The position numbers and the translations under genes are program-made. A stretch of 57,049 nucleotides of DNA from Actinomycetes bacterium (GTDB taxonomy: Bacteria; Actinomycetota; Actinomycetes; Actinomycetales; Microbacteriaceae): the NCBI GenBank assembly GCA_023386365.1, contig JAEWJX010000095.1:1-57049 (forward strand), in the 5' to 3' direction. The notes below the pieces were generated by a model. The model saw nothing but the letters and a program-made list of their open reading frames with translations. It was not told the DNA's origin and did no database searches. Shown here one piece after another: positions 41,428 to 52,239 of this stretch; position 1 is the first letter of the stretch, and every line of letters begins with the position of its first letter.

Positions 41428-42537
41428 TTAGGGCAGGTACGCCTTCAGCTCGGGGTTCTCGGCGTAGATCTTGTCGATGATCGTCGTGTCGAACAGATCC
41501 TCGACGCTGACGGTCCAACCGGCGGCTGCCAGCGACGCGACCGTCTGCTCCTTCAGCTCGTCGGAGATGGTGAACAGGCCGTTCGCCTCGGTCTCCTCCG
41601 TCGAGATGAGCAGCTTCTCGGCTTCGAGTCCCTTGCCGGTCTTCACCGGGTCGAGCGCCCCGAAAACCGACTCGAGGCCTTCGCTGTTGTCGGCCGCGGC
41701 CTGGTTGTAGTAGGTCTCGATGAGCGCGACCGAGTCCTCGGTGGAGTTCTGGAAGACCTCCGTCCAGCCCTTGATCTCGGCGATGAGGAACGCCTTCAGC
41801 AATTCCTTGTTCTCGGCGAGGTACTGGTCGGTCACCGAGAACGTCTCGGCCACATACGGCACACCGTTGTCGGCGTAGGGCAGGTTGGCGATCTCGTAGC
41901 CCGCGAGTTCGACGGTGAGCGCCTCGTTGGTGAGGTACGCCATGAAGCCGTCGACGTCACCGTTCATGAGCGGCGTCGGGTCGAAGTCGACCGGCACGAC
42001 CTCCACCTGATCGGGCGAGATGCCGTTGGCGTTCAGGATCGCGGCGAAGACGCTCGCGTTCGAGTCCTGCACGCCGATCTTCTTGCCGATGAGGTCCTCC
42101 GGCGTCTGAATGTCGGCGCCGTCGGCGAGCGAAAGGATCGTGAACGGGTTCTTCTGGAAGGTGGCGCCGATGATCTTCAACGGTGCCTCCTGCTCGGAGA
42201 TCGCGGCGCCGATCGACGCCGCATCCGACAGCGCCACCTGCACGGTGCCGGAGAGCAGCTTCGCCACACCCGTGTCGGGGCCGGAGATGCCGATCACGTC
42301 GGAGAATCCGGCGTCCTCGTAGTAGCCGTTCTCGTAGGCGTAGAACTCCCCCGCGAACTCCTCGTTCTTGATCCAGCTGTACTGCACACTGATCTCACCG
42401 AACGAGGCCTCCCCGTCGCTCGCGGCGGGTGCGGTGGAGTCGCCCGGGGCGCAGGCGGCGAGGACGAGGGCGGCCGCGGCGGAGGCTGCGACGGCCGCGG
42501 TGACGCGACGGATGGTGCTGCGGGCGGACGGTGCCAT
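41428..42537 (-). CDS. NMT1/THI5-like substrate-binding lipoprotein
   Basis: A 369-residue extracytoplasmic binding protein. The type II signal peptide ends in LAAC (Cys near residue 29), giving a lipid anchor. The mature protein has the two-lobed NMT1/SsuA-like fold (VQYSWIKNEEFAGEFYAYENGYY, then GIGVQDSNAS-type hinge strands). Family ligands include nitrate, taurine, alkylsulfonates and thiamine pyrimidine precursors. The ligand here cannot be read. No TPP riboswitch is seen upstream. The GlnR-like operator 64 bases upstream argues for a nitrogen-containing substrate. First gene of the operon. Confidence 0.9.
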   Translation of the reverse strand: MAPSARSTIRRVTAAVAASAAAALVLAACAPGDSTAPAASDGEASFGEISVQYSWIKNEEFAGEFYAYENGYYEDAGFSDVIGISGPDTGVAKLLSGTVQVALSDAASIGAAISEQEAPLKIIGATFQKNPFTILSLADGADIQTPEDLIGKKIGVQDSNASVFAAILNANGISPDQVEVVPVDFDPTPLMNGDVDGFMAYLTNEALTVELAGYEIANLPYADNGVPYVAETFSVTDQYLAENKELLKAFLIAEIKGWTEVFQNSTEDSVALIETYYNQAAADNSEGLESVFGALDPVKTGKGLEAEKLLISTEETEANGLFTISDELKEQTVASLAAAGWTVSVEDLFDTTIIDKIYAENPELKAYLP

Positions 42538-42600
42538 GCGGAGGTGGTTCCCTTCGTGGGTGGTGCGGGGAATGTGATGCTGCGACGGTAGCCACGCCAC

Positions 42601-42638
42601 ATTTCGCCCTCCGTGCCGCGGCGTTTCACGGACGTTAC
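42601..42638 (-). promoter_or_regulatory. Probable GlnR operator
   Basis: Read on the minus strand: GTAAC-n6-GAAAC-n6-GCACG-n6-GAAAT. The published actinobacterial GlnR box is GTnAC-n6-GAAAC repeated with six-base spacing. Here the first pair is perfect, and the second keeps the GAAAn half and the spacing. It lies 64 bases upstream of the binding-protein start and between two divergent genes. Seen in sequence; binding is inferred. Confidence 0.65.
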
Positions 42639-42692
42639 GCATGCGCGCGAGATCGGTCAGGAATGAGGAACACGGATGTCCGCATCCCCCGG

Positions 42693-42698
42693 TAGCGT
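42693..42698 (+). promoter_or_regulatory. Leaderless -10 box TAGCGT for the UvrA-like gene
   Basis: TAGCGT lies six bases before the ATG at 42705. Confidence 0.5.
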
Positions 42699-42704
42699 CG
42701 GGGC

Positions 42705-45062
<2,358 letters not shown>

Positions 45063-45100
45063 CACTCGCCTCTACGCGCCGCGGGTGCGAGCATGGGGGC

Positions 45101-45670
45101 ATGCCTTCGCTGCACATCACCGGTGACGACGCCTCCGACCGCCTGCTCTCGAACGACCCCCTCGCGCTGCTGGTGGGGATGTTGCTCGACCAGCAGGTGC
45201 CCATGGAGACCGCCTTCGCCGGACCGGAGAAGCTCCGTGACCGGCTGGGCGCGTTCGACGCCCGCACGATCGCCGAACTCGACCCGGAGCAGCTGGAGGC
45301 CGCGTTCAAGCTCTCCCCCGCGGTGCACCGCTTCCCGGGGTCGATGGCCGGACGCGTGCAGCAGCTGTGTCGGGCGCTCGTCGACGACTGGGGCGGCGAC
45401 GCGGCAGCCATCTGGACCTCCGGCGACCCCGACGGCGCCGAGATCCTGAAGCGACTCAAGGCGCTGCCCGGGTTCGGCGAGCAGAAGGCGAAGATCTTCG
45501 TCGCGCTGCTCGGCAAGCAGTACGGCGTCGACGCCGCCGGCTGGCGTGAGGCCGCCGGAGCCTACGGCGAGGAGGGCAGCTTCCGTTCGGTGGCCGACAT
45601 CGTCGACCCGGCGTCGCTCGCGAAGGTCCGCGAGAACAAGAAGGCGGCGAAAGCGGCCGCGAAGGCCTGA
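45101..45670 (+). CDS. HhH-GPD-type base excision repair protein
   Basis: A 189-residue protein. The helix-hairpin-helix with LKALPGFGEQKAKIFVALLGKQ and the N-terminal LLVGMLLDQQVPMETAFAGP segment match the small HhH-GPD family seen in actinobacteria. These resemble endonuclease III-fold glycosylases, but a catalytic Lys or an Fe-S Cys cluster is not apparent, so activity is uncertain. The Lys/Ala-rich tail could bind DNA. Lies 38 bases after the UvrA-like gene, possibly co-transcribed. Confidence 0.82.
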   Translation: MPSLHITGDDASDRLLSNDPLALLVGMLLDQQVPMETAFAGPEKLRDRLGAFDARTIAELDPEQLEAAFKLSPAVHRFPGSMAGRVQQLCRALVDDWGGDAAAIWTSGDPDGAEILKRLKALPGFGEQKAKIFVALLGKQYGVDAAGWREAAGAYGEEGSFRSVADIVDPASLAKVRENKKAAKAAAKA

Positions 45671-45686
45671 GCGGGCCGGATGCGGG

Positions 45687-46640
45687 TCAGACGATCCCGA
45701 GGTCGTCGAGCGACGCCTGGATCGTGGCCGCCGATGCGGCGAAACGCTGTTGCTCGTCGTCGTCGAACGGCACGTCGATGACGCTGCGCACCCCCGTGGC
45801 GTCGACGACGCTCGGCACCGAGAGCGCCACGCCGCTCACCCCGTGGTAGCCGTCGAGCACGCTCGACACCGGCAGGACCGCGCCCTCGTCGCGCAGCACC
45901 GCCTCCACGATCCGCGCACCCGACAGACCGATCGCGTAGTTCGTCGCCCCCTTGCCGGCGATCACCGTGTAGGCGGCGTTCTTCACGTCGTCGGCGATCT
46001 GGTCCAGTTCCGCACGCGGGATCGGCCCGTCGCCCGCATCCCAGTGCTCCAGCGGCACCGGCCCGATGCGGGCCTGCGACCACAGCGGGAACTCGGAGTC
46101 CCCGTGTTCGCCGATGATCATCGCGTGCGTGCTGGAGGCGGCCACGCCGAGCCGTCTGGCGAGCAGCCACCGCAGCCGGCCCGAGTCGAGCACCGTGCCC
46201 GACGCGAACACCCGAGACGCCGGCAGCCCGGAGAAGCGGTGCGCGGCGACGGCGAGCACGTCGCACGGGTTCGACACGATCACGAACACCGCCTTCGGTG
46301 CCCGCTCGACCAGCTTCGGCATCAGGTCGCGGATGATGCCCACGTTCGTGCTCGCCAGGTCGAGTCGCGTCTGACCCGGGTTCTGCTTCGCCCCCGCCGT
46401 GATGACTACGACGTTCGAGTCGGCCACCACATCCAGGTCGGCTCCACCGGTGATGCGGGAGGTCCCGGTGAACGGGGTGCCGTGCGCCAGATCCAGCACC
46501 TCCGCGTCGACGCGCGCCGCATCGATGTCGTAGAGCGCCACCTCGCGGGCGGACTCACGGATCAGCGCGGCGTACGCGAGCGAGGTGCCGACAGCCCCCG
46601 CACCGATGACGGACAACTTCGCGTTCTCGATGACGGCCAT
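45687..46640 (-). CDS. ldh: L-lactate dehydrogenase
   Basis: A 317-residue NAD-dependent dehydrogenase interconverting lactate and pyruvate. GAGAVGTS binds NAD; NPGQTRLDL has Gln at the position that selects lactate over malate, followed by the catalytic-loop Arg. Asp-Arg/His elements continue with IVSNPCDVLA and the active-site His in GEHGDSEF. Start at 46640 is preferred (MAVIENAKLSVIG), as the longer frame adds only a basic stretch. Downstream of der on the same strand with a 60-base gap. Confidence 0.9.
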   Translation of the reverse strand: MAVIENAKLSVIGAGAVGTSLAYAALIRESAREVALYDIDAARVDAEVLDLAHGTPFTGTSRITGGADLDVVADSNVVVITAGAKQNPGQTRLDLASTNVGIIRDLMPKLVERAPKAVFVIVSNPCDVLAVAAHRFSGLPASRVFASGTVLDSGRLRWLLARRLGVAASSTHAMIIGEHGDSEFPLWSQARIGPVPLEHWDAGDGPIPRAELDQIADDVKNAAYTVIAGKGATNYAIGLSGARIVEAVLRDEGAVLPVSSVLDGYHGVSGVALSVPSVVDATGVRSVIDVPFDDDEQQRFAASAATIQASLDDLGIV

Positions 46641-46700
46641 GATCCGATCATGGCGGAAGCGTCGCGCCACCGACAGGCCGGAGGTCCCGGTGGAACCGGG

Positions 46701-48254
46701 CTAGCGCTTGCGCTTCTCCCGCACCCGCATGTTGACGATGATCGGGGTGCCCTCGAAGCCGTACACCTCGCGCAGGCGGCGCTGGATGAAGCGGCGGTAC
46801 TGCGGGTCGAGGAATCCGGTCGTGAACAGCACGAAGGTCGGCGGGCGGGTCGAGACCTGCGTACCGAACAGGATGCGGGGCTGCTTGCCGCCGCGCACCG
46901 GGTGCGGGTGCTCCGCCGTGAGCTCGGCGACGAGGGCGTTGAACTTGCCGGTCGGGATACGGGTGTCCCACGACTCGAGAGCCAGCTCGAGGGCGGGCAC
47001 CAACTTCTCCAGGTGGCGTCCGGTGCGCGCCGAGATGTTGACCCGCGGCGCCCAAGTGACGTGCGCCAGATCCTGTTCGATCTCGCGCTCCAGGTAGCGG
47101 CGACGGTCGTCGTCGAGCAGGTCCCACTTGTTGTAGGCGAGCACGAGCGCGCGGCCCGACTCCAGCACGAGGTCGATGATGCGCAGATCCTGCACCGAGA
47201 TCGGTTCCGTCACGTCGAGCACGACGACGGCCACTTCGGCCTTCTCGAGCGCGGCGCTGGTGCGCAGCGAGGCGTAGAAGTCGGCGCCCTGCTGCAGGTG
47301 CACCCGCTTGCGGATGCCGGCCGTGTCGACGAACGTCCAGATCTTGCCGCCCAGCTCGACCTGCTCGTCGACCGGGTCGCGGGTGGTTCCGGCGAGCTCG
47401 TTCACGACGACGCGCTCCTCGCCCGCCGCCTTGTTGAGCAGCGAGCTCTTGCCCACGTTGGGCCGACCCAGGATCGCGACGCGACGCGGTCCGCCGATCT
47501 CCTGCTTCGCGACCGCCGACACCTTCGGCAGCACACCCATCAGGTGGTCGAGCAGGTCAGCCACCCCGCGGCCGTGCAGCGCCGACACCGGCCACGGCTC
47601 GCCGAGTCCGAGAGCCCACAGCTCTGCGGCCTGCGGGTCCTTGATGGCGTCGTCCGACTTGTTGGCGACGAGGACCACCGGCTTCTTCGAGCTGCGCAGC
47701 ATCCGCACCACGTGCTCGTCGGTCGCCGTCGCGCCCACGTTGATGTCCACCACGAACAGCACGGCGTCGGCGAGGTCGACCGCGACCTCCGCCTGAGCCG
47801 CCACGGAGGCGTTGATGCCGGTCGCATCCGGCTCCCACCCGCCCGTGTCGACGAGGGTGAACCGACGGCCCAGCCACTCGGCCTTGTAGGAGACGCGGTC
47901 GCGCGTGACGCCGGGCACATCCTCGACGACCGCCTCACGGCGCCCCAGGATGCGGTTCACGAGCGCCGACTTGCCGACGTTCGGTCGGCCGACGATCGCC
48001 AGCACCGGCAACGCCGGCAGGTAGGTGATGCCGTCGGGGCCGGCCTCCGACACCTCGAGCAGGTCGAGGTCCTCCTCGTCGAGTTCGTACTCGGAGAGGC
48101 CCGCGCGAAGCGATGCGGCCCGCTGCTCGGCGACGTCGTCGTCGAGTTCCGCGAGACGTCCCGCGAGTTCCGGGTCGATCGCCTCGAACTCGTCGTCGGC
48201 TGCGTACTCGGAGCGGGAGGGCGCGTCGTACCCGTCCTGGTCGCGCTCGGTCAT
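46701..48254 (-). CDS. der: Ribosome biogenesis GTPase Der (EngA)
   Basis: A 517-residue tandem GTPase needed for 50S maturation. G1 motifs GRPNVGKSA and GRPNVGKSS, G3 DTGGW and DTAGI, and G4 NKSD and NKWD are all present, followed by the KH-like C-terminal domain (GTQVSTRPPTFVLFTTG). An acidic 80-residue N-terminal extension is typical of actinobacterial Der. It follows cmk by 11 bases, in the conserved scpAB-rluB-tyrA-cmk-der order. Confidence 0.97.
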   Translation of the reverse strand: MTERDQDGYDAPSRSEYAADDEFEAIDPELAGRLAELDDDVAEQRAASLRAGLSEYELDEEDLDLLEVSEAGPDGITYLPALPVLAIVGRPNVGKSALVNRILGRREAVVEDVPGVTRDRVSYKAEWLGRRFTLVDTGGWEPDATGINASVAAQAEVAVDLADAVLFVVDINVGATATDEHVVRMLRSSKKPVVLVANKSDDAIKDPQAAELWALGLGEPWPVSALHGRGVADLLDHLMGVLPKVSAVAKQEIGGPRRVAILGRPNVGKSSLLNKAAGEERVVVNELAGTTRDPVDEQVELGGKIWTFVDTAGIRKRVHLQQGADFYASLRTSAALEKAEVAVVVLDVTEPISVQDLRIIDLVLESGRALVLAYNKWDLLDDDRRRYLEREIEQDLAHVTWAPRVNISARTGRHLEKLVPALELALESWDTRIPTGKFNALVAELTAEHPHPVRGGKQPRILFGTQVSTRPPTFVLFTTGFLDPQYRRFIQRRLREVYGFEGTPIIVNMRVREKRKR

Positions 48255-48265
48255 GTCGTGTCCTG

Positions 48266-48940
48266 TCAGTGAGGGGAGATGGTGTCGTGCACCAGGTCGA
48301 CGACCGCCTGCACGGTCCCGTCGAAGTCGAGGTGCGTCGAATCGATCGTCGTGACGCCCGGCGCCGCCGTCAGGAAGTCGACCACCTGGGCGTCTCGGCG
48401 GTCACGCTCACGCAACTGGTCCGCCGTGGAGGCGGCCCCGGGCGTCGTCGCGAGTTCGGCCGAACGTCTCGCAATTCTAACCTCTTCGTCGGCCGTGAGG
48501 AGGATGCGCACCTCGGCGTCGGGTGCCACCACGGTGGTGATGTCGCGGCCCTCCACGACGATGCCGTCGGCATCCGACTCGGCGATGATGCGGCGGAACG
48601 CCTCGTTGAGCGCCACCCGGACCGCGGGAACCCGTGCGATGTCGCTCACCACGGCACTCACCCGGGGTTCGCGGATGGCTGCCGTCACGTCGGTTTCGCC
48701 GACGCGCACCGTGGTGCCGGCGTCGGTCACCTCGGTGGCGTACGGGAAGTCGTCGAGGAGCGCGACCACGGCATCCGCGTCGTCAGTCGGGATGCCGCGC
48801 TCCAACGCCAGCCAGGCGAGGGCGCGGTACGCGGCCCCCGTGTCGAGGAACGCGTACCCGAGGGCACGCGAGGCCGCCTTGCTCACGCTCGACTTACCGG
48901 AGCCCGCCGGCCCGTCGACAGCGACCACGACCGCGTTCAC
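48266..48940 (-). CDS. cmk: Cytidylate kinase
   Basis: A 224-residue kinase that phosphorylates CMP and dCMP. P-loop GPAGSGKSS near the N-terminus, YRALAW of the nucleotide-binding helix, GRDITTVV and the RIARRSAEL lid region match the family. GTG start overlapping the tyrA stop (GTGA), so co-translated. Confidence 0.96.
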   Translation of the reverse strand: MNAVVVAVDGPAGSGKSSVSKAASRALGYAFLDTGAAYRALAWLALERGIPTDDADAVVALLDDFPYATEVTDAGTTVRVGETDVTAAIREPRVSAVVSDIARVPAVRVALNEAFRRIIAESDADGIVVEGRDITTVVAPDAEVRILLTADEEVRIARRSAELATTPGAASTADQLRERDRRDAQVVDFLTAAPGVTTIDSTHLDFDGTVQAVVDLVHDTISPH

Positions 48941-50043
48941 CGCTCCGCCTCCATGAGGGTCCAGCCGCGCTGTTCGAGAGCGGATGCGAGACGGTGCGCC
49001 GCCTCCGGCAGCACCGAGACCTCCGCGAAGCCGACGCGCGTCTCGGGCGAGTGCTCGAGGCGAAGGTCCTCCATGTTGACACCCTCCTCGCCGATCTCCG
49101 TCAGCAGCCGGGCGAGCTCGCCGGGGCGGTCATCGACCTTCACGACGAGCGCCGTGTAGCGCTTGTCCTGGCCGTGCTTGCCGGGGATGCGGCTCACGCC
49201 GTCGTTGCCCGCCGCCAGCGCGTCGGCGATCGCGCGGCGGGAGGCGGGCGCCTCCGGGTCGTCGAGCGCCGCGATGACGACGTCGAGGTCGTCGCGTAGC
49301 GGACGCAGCACCGCGGCGACCTCGGATGCGTTCGCGCCCAGGATCTGCACCCACAGCGCCGGGTTGCTGCCCGCGATGCGCGTCGTGTCGCGCACCCCCT
49401 GCCCCGCCAACCCGAGCGCGGCGCCCGAACCGTCGCGGAGGCGGGAGGCGAGCAGACTGGCCACCAACTGGGGTGCGTGCGAGACGAGCGCGACGCTGCG
49501 GTCGTGGTCGGCCGCATCCATCTCGATCGGCACGGCACCGAGGTCGAGGATCATGTCCTCAATCGCCGCCGCGCGGCGGTAGGTGATCTCGTCGTGTCCG
49601 GCGAGGATCCACGGCCGCCCGATGAAGAGGTCGGCACGCGCCGACACCGCTCCCCCGCGTTCGCGTCCCGCCATCGGATGCGTCCCCAGGTAGCGCGACA
49701 GGTCCGCTCCTCGGCGGCGGAGCTCATCGAGCGGTGCGACCTTCACGCTTGCGACGTCGGTGACCAATGCATCCGGGAAGCGTTCCAGCTCGGCCGCCAC
49801 GACATCCGCGACCACATCCGGCGGCACCGCCACCACGATCAGTCCAGGTGCGTCACCCTCGGCGGGTGCGCGACCGGCCCCGTAGGCGATCGCCAGTCCG
49901 CGCGTGGACGGCGAGGCGTCGTCGACGATCACGTCGACTCCGCGGGCGGAGAGACCGAGGCCGATGCTCGCACCGAGCAGACCCGAGCCGACGATCCGCA
50001 CCTGCTCGCCGAGTCGGCGGTCGGGGGCGCTGGTGTCGGTCAT
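48937..50043 (-). CDS. tyrA: Prephenate dehydrogenase with C-terminal ACT domain
   Basis: A 368-residue enzyme of tyrosine synthesis, oxidising prephenate to 4-hydroxyphenylpyruvate with NAD(P). GSGLLG opens the Rossmann fold, GTHPMAGRERGG carries the active-site His, and residues about 295-368 form an ACT domain (ALVVKVDDRPGELARLL) that probably senses an aromatic amino acid. ATG overlaps the rluB-like gene's stop (ATGA). Confidence 0.93.
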   Translation of the reverse strand: MTDTSAPDRRLGEQVRIVGSGLLGASIGLGLSARGVDVIVDDASPSTRGLAIAYGAGRAPAEGDAPGLIVVAVPPDVVADVVAAELERFPDALVTDVASVKVAPLDELRRRGADLSRYLGTHPMAGRERGGAVSARADLFIGRPWILAGHDEITYRRAAAIEDMILDLGAVPIEMDAADHDRSVALVSHAPQLVASLLASRLRDGSGAALGLAGQGVRDTTRIAGSNPALWVQILGANASEVAAVLRPLRDDLDVVIAALDDPEAPASRRAIADALAAGNDGVSRIPGKHGQDKRYTALVVKVDDRPGELARLLTEIGEEGVNMEDLRLEHSPETRVGFAEVSVLPEAAHRLASALEQRGWTLMEAER

Positions 50044-50816
50044 CGGCGGTCCTGGTTCGGGGTGGGGGCGTCGGGGTTGCGCGCGAGGGCGAGCACCTGG
50101 CCGACCTCCACCTTAGTGAGGTCGCGCATGCGACCCGAGCCGAGAGAACCCAGATGCAGCGGGCCGAACGAGCGCCGCACGAGCTCCTCGACGGGGTGCC
50201 CGACAGCGGCGAGCATGCGGCGCACGATCCGGTTGCGCCCCGAGTGCAGGGTCACCTCGACGATGCTGCGCCCGCGCGACGGCTCCCCCACGACGCGAGC
50301 GCGATCCACGGCGATCGGACCGTCGTCGAGCTCGATCCCCGCACGCAGCTGCCGAAGCGTCTGGGCGTTCACCACACCCCGCACGGTCGCGAGGTAGGTC
50401 TTCTGCACCCCGAACGACGGATGCGCGAGGATGTGCGCCAGCTCCCCGTCGTTGGTGAGCAGCAGGAGCCCCGTGGTCTCGGCATCCAGCCGCCCCACGT
50501 TGAAGACCCGCTCCTCGAGCCCCTCGGTGAACCGACGCAGGTCGGGTCGACCGCGCTCGTCGGCCATCGAACTGACGACGCCGCGCGGCTTGTTGAGCAT
50601 CAGGTAGCGCTTGCCCGGATCGAGCTGGATCGGCACACCGTCGACCTCCACCTGGTCGGTGGTCGGGTCGATGCGGCGCCCCAGTTCGGTGACGACCTCG
50701 CCGTTGACGCTGACACGACCCGCGACGATGTACTGCTCACTCACGCGGCGAGACGCCACGCCCGCGGCTGCGAGCACCTTCTGCAGGCGCTCGCCCTCCG
50801 GTTCCTCGATGCTCAT
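50040..50816 (-). CDS. 23S rRNA-type pseudouridine synthase (RluB/RsuA family)
   Basis: A 258-residue enzyme. The N-terminal S4 domain (ERLQKVLAAAGVASRRVSEQ) is followed by the catalytic domain with VGRLDAETTGLLLLTNDGEL, whose Asp is the nucleophile, then PSFGVQKTYLATV. By position in the scpB-tyrA block it is most likely the large-subunit RluB type. Overlaps both neighbours by four bases. Confidence 0.93.
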   Translation of the reverse strand: MSIEEPEGERLQKVLAAAGVASRRVSEQYIVAGRVSVNGEVVTELGRRIDPTTDQVEVDGVPIQLDPGKRYLMLNKPRGVVSSMADERGRPDLRRFTEGLEERVFNVGRLDAETTGLLLLTNDGELAHILAHPSFGVQKTYLATVRGVVNAQTLRQLRAGIELDDGPIAVDRARVVGEPSRGRSIVEVTLHSGRNRIVRRMLAAVGHPVEELVRRSFGPLHLGSLGSGRMRDLTKVEVGQVLALARNPDAPTPNQDRR

Positions 50817-51397
50817 CGCGCCGCGCCGAGCCCCTCGAAGCCCGCCGCACCATCCGGCAGCAGCGGCGAGATCGGCGGCAGCTCATCGAGCGAGTTGACA
50901 CCCAACTGGGTGAGCAGCAGCGGCGTCGTCTCGTAGTGGATGGCGCCGGTCTCGGCGTCGGTGTACGCCTCCGTGATGAGGCCGCGGCCGAGCAGGGTGC
51001 GCACCACCGAGTCGACGTTCACGGCACGGATCGCGGCGATCGACCCGCGGCTGATGGGCTGCTTGTAGGCGATCACCGCGAGCGTCTCGAGGGCCGCCTG
51101 CGAGAGCTTCGTGGGGCTCTGGGTGAGCACGAAGTCGCGCACCAGCTCGTCGTACTCGGCGCGCACGTAGAGACGCCACCCGCCGCCGACCTCACGCAAC
51201 TCGAACCCCCGCCGCGGTCCGCCGGGCGCGCCGTCGATGTCGTGGCCGTCGTAGTCGGCGACGAGCCGTTCGATCGACTGGCGGACCGCCGGAACGGGTG
51301 CCCCGAGCGCGGTCGCGAGAGTCACGAGCGGCAGCGGCTCGTCGGCGATCAGCAGGATCGCCTCCAGGCTGCGCTCGAGGTCTAGCTCATCGGTCAT
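50813..51397 (-). CDS. scpB: Segregation and condensation protein B
   Basis: A 194-residue winged-helix protein of the SMC-ScpAB complex that organises chromosomes. LEAILLIADEPLPL at the N-terminus and LETLAVIAYKQPISRGSI in the second winged helix are diagnostic. ATG at 51397 gives MTDELDLE, the usual start; it overlaps the scpA end by 11 bases. Co-transcribed with scpA. Confidence 0.95.
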   Translation of the reverse strand: MTDELDLERSLEAILLIADEPLPLVTLATALGAPVPAVRQSIERLVADYDGHDIDGAPGGPRRGFELREVGGGWRLYVRAEYDELVRDFVLTQSPTKLSQAALETLAVIAYKQPISRGSIAAIRAVNVDSVVRTLLGRGLITEAYTDAETGAIHYETTPLLLTQLGVNSLDELPPISPLLPDGAAGFEGLGAAR

Positions 51398-52199
51398 AGT
51401 CGGCCCCCAGGCTCGCAAGCTGTTCGTCGTTCCAGTGCACCGCGGTCCAGCGGAGCGTCAGCTCGCCGAGCGGTTCGAGTTGTTCGAAGGAGATCGCCGC
51501 GTGCCGATACAGCTCGAGCACGGCGAGGAAGCGGGCGATCACGACGCCCCGCTGTTCGGCGCCCGCGATCAGTTGCCGGAAGCTGGTGACGTCGCCCGTG
51601 CGCAGCATGGTGACCACGAGGGCTGCCTGTTCCCGGATGCTGACGAGGGGCGCGTGCAGGTGGTCGAGTCCGACGACGGGGATCTCCCGCGGCGCCATCG
51701 CGAGGGCGGCGAGGGCGGCGAAGTCGTGGAGGCTGAGCGTCCAGACCAGTTCCGGCGTCTGCCGACGGTACTTCTCCTCCAACCGCACGGACCGCGCGTG
51801 GCGGCCGCCTTCGGCGTCGAGGTGCTGCTCGAACCAGCGTGCGGCCTCCTTGAAGGCGCGGTACTGCAGCAGTCGGGCGAACAGCAGGTCGCGCGCCTCG
51901 AGCAGGGCGACGTCTTCCGCGTCGACCAGCTCCCCCTGCGGGAGGAGACCGGCAACCTTCAGGTCGAGCAGGGTGGCGGCGACCACCAGGAACTCACTCG
52001 CCTGGTCGAGTTCGTCGGGACCGTCGAGGCCCTTCAGGTACGAGATGAACTCGTCGGTGACCTTCGACAGCGACACCTCGGTGATGTCGAGTTCGTGCTT
52101 CGTGATGAGCGAGAGCAGGAGGTCGAACGGGCCGTCGAAGTTGCCGAGCGATAGCCGGAATCCGGTGGTCTCTTCGACCGTCGCGGGCGCGTCCTGCAT
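51387..52199 (-). CDS. scpA: Segregation and condensation protein A
   Basis: A 270-residue kleisin subunit that bridges the SMC heads. LGNFDGPFDLLLSLITKHELDITEVSLSKVT at the N-terminus is the family hallmark (split here by position 20-50). The C-terminal winged helix contacts SMC. Start at 52199 is preferred over an upstream frame that runs inside parA. A TAGACT box seven bases upstream suggests a near-leaderless transcript in addition to read-through from parA. Confidence 0.95.
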   Translation of the reverse strand: MQDAPATVEETTGFRLSLGNFDGPFDLLLSLITKHELDITEVSLSKVTDEFISYLKGLDGPDELDQASEFLVVAATLLDLKVAGLLPQGELVDAEDVALLEARDLLFARLLQYRAFKEAARWFEQHLDAEGGRHARSVRLEEKYRRQTPELVWTLSLHDFAALAALAMAPREIPVVGLDHLHAPLVSIREQAALVVTMLRTGDVTSFRQLIAGAEQRGVVIARFLAVLELYRHAAISFEQLEPLGELTLRWTAVHWNDEQLASLGADYDR

Positions 52200-52206
52200 G
52201 GGGGCG

Positions 52207-52212
52207 AGTCTA
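52207..52212 (-). promoter_or_regulatory. -10 box TAGACT upstream of scpA
   Basis: On the minus strand TAGACT stands seven bases before the scpA ATG; the same hexamer precedes parA. Confidence 0.45.
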
Positions 52213-52239
52213 GTTGCCGCGTGCCGTGCGGCCGTGCCG

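Noticed and set aside
42538..42704. Possible TPP riboswitch before the NMT1/THI5-like importer
   Set aside because: No CUGAGA-type or other thi-box core is visible on the minus strand; the region instead matches a GlnR operator layout.
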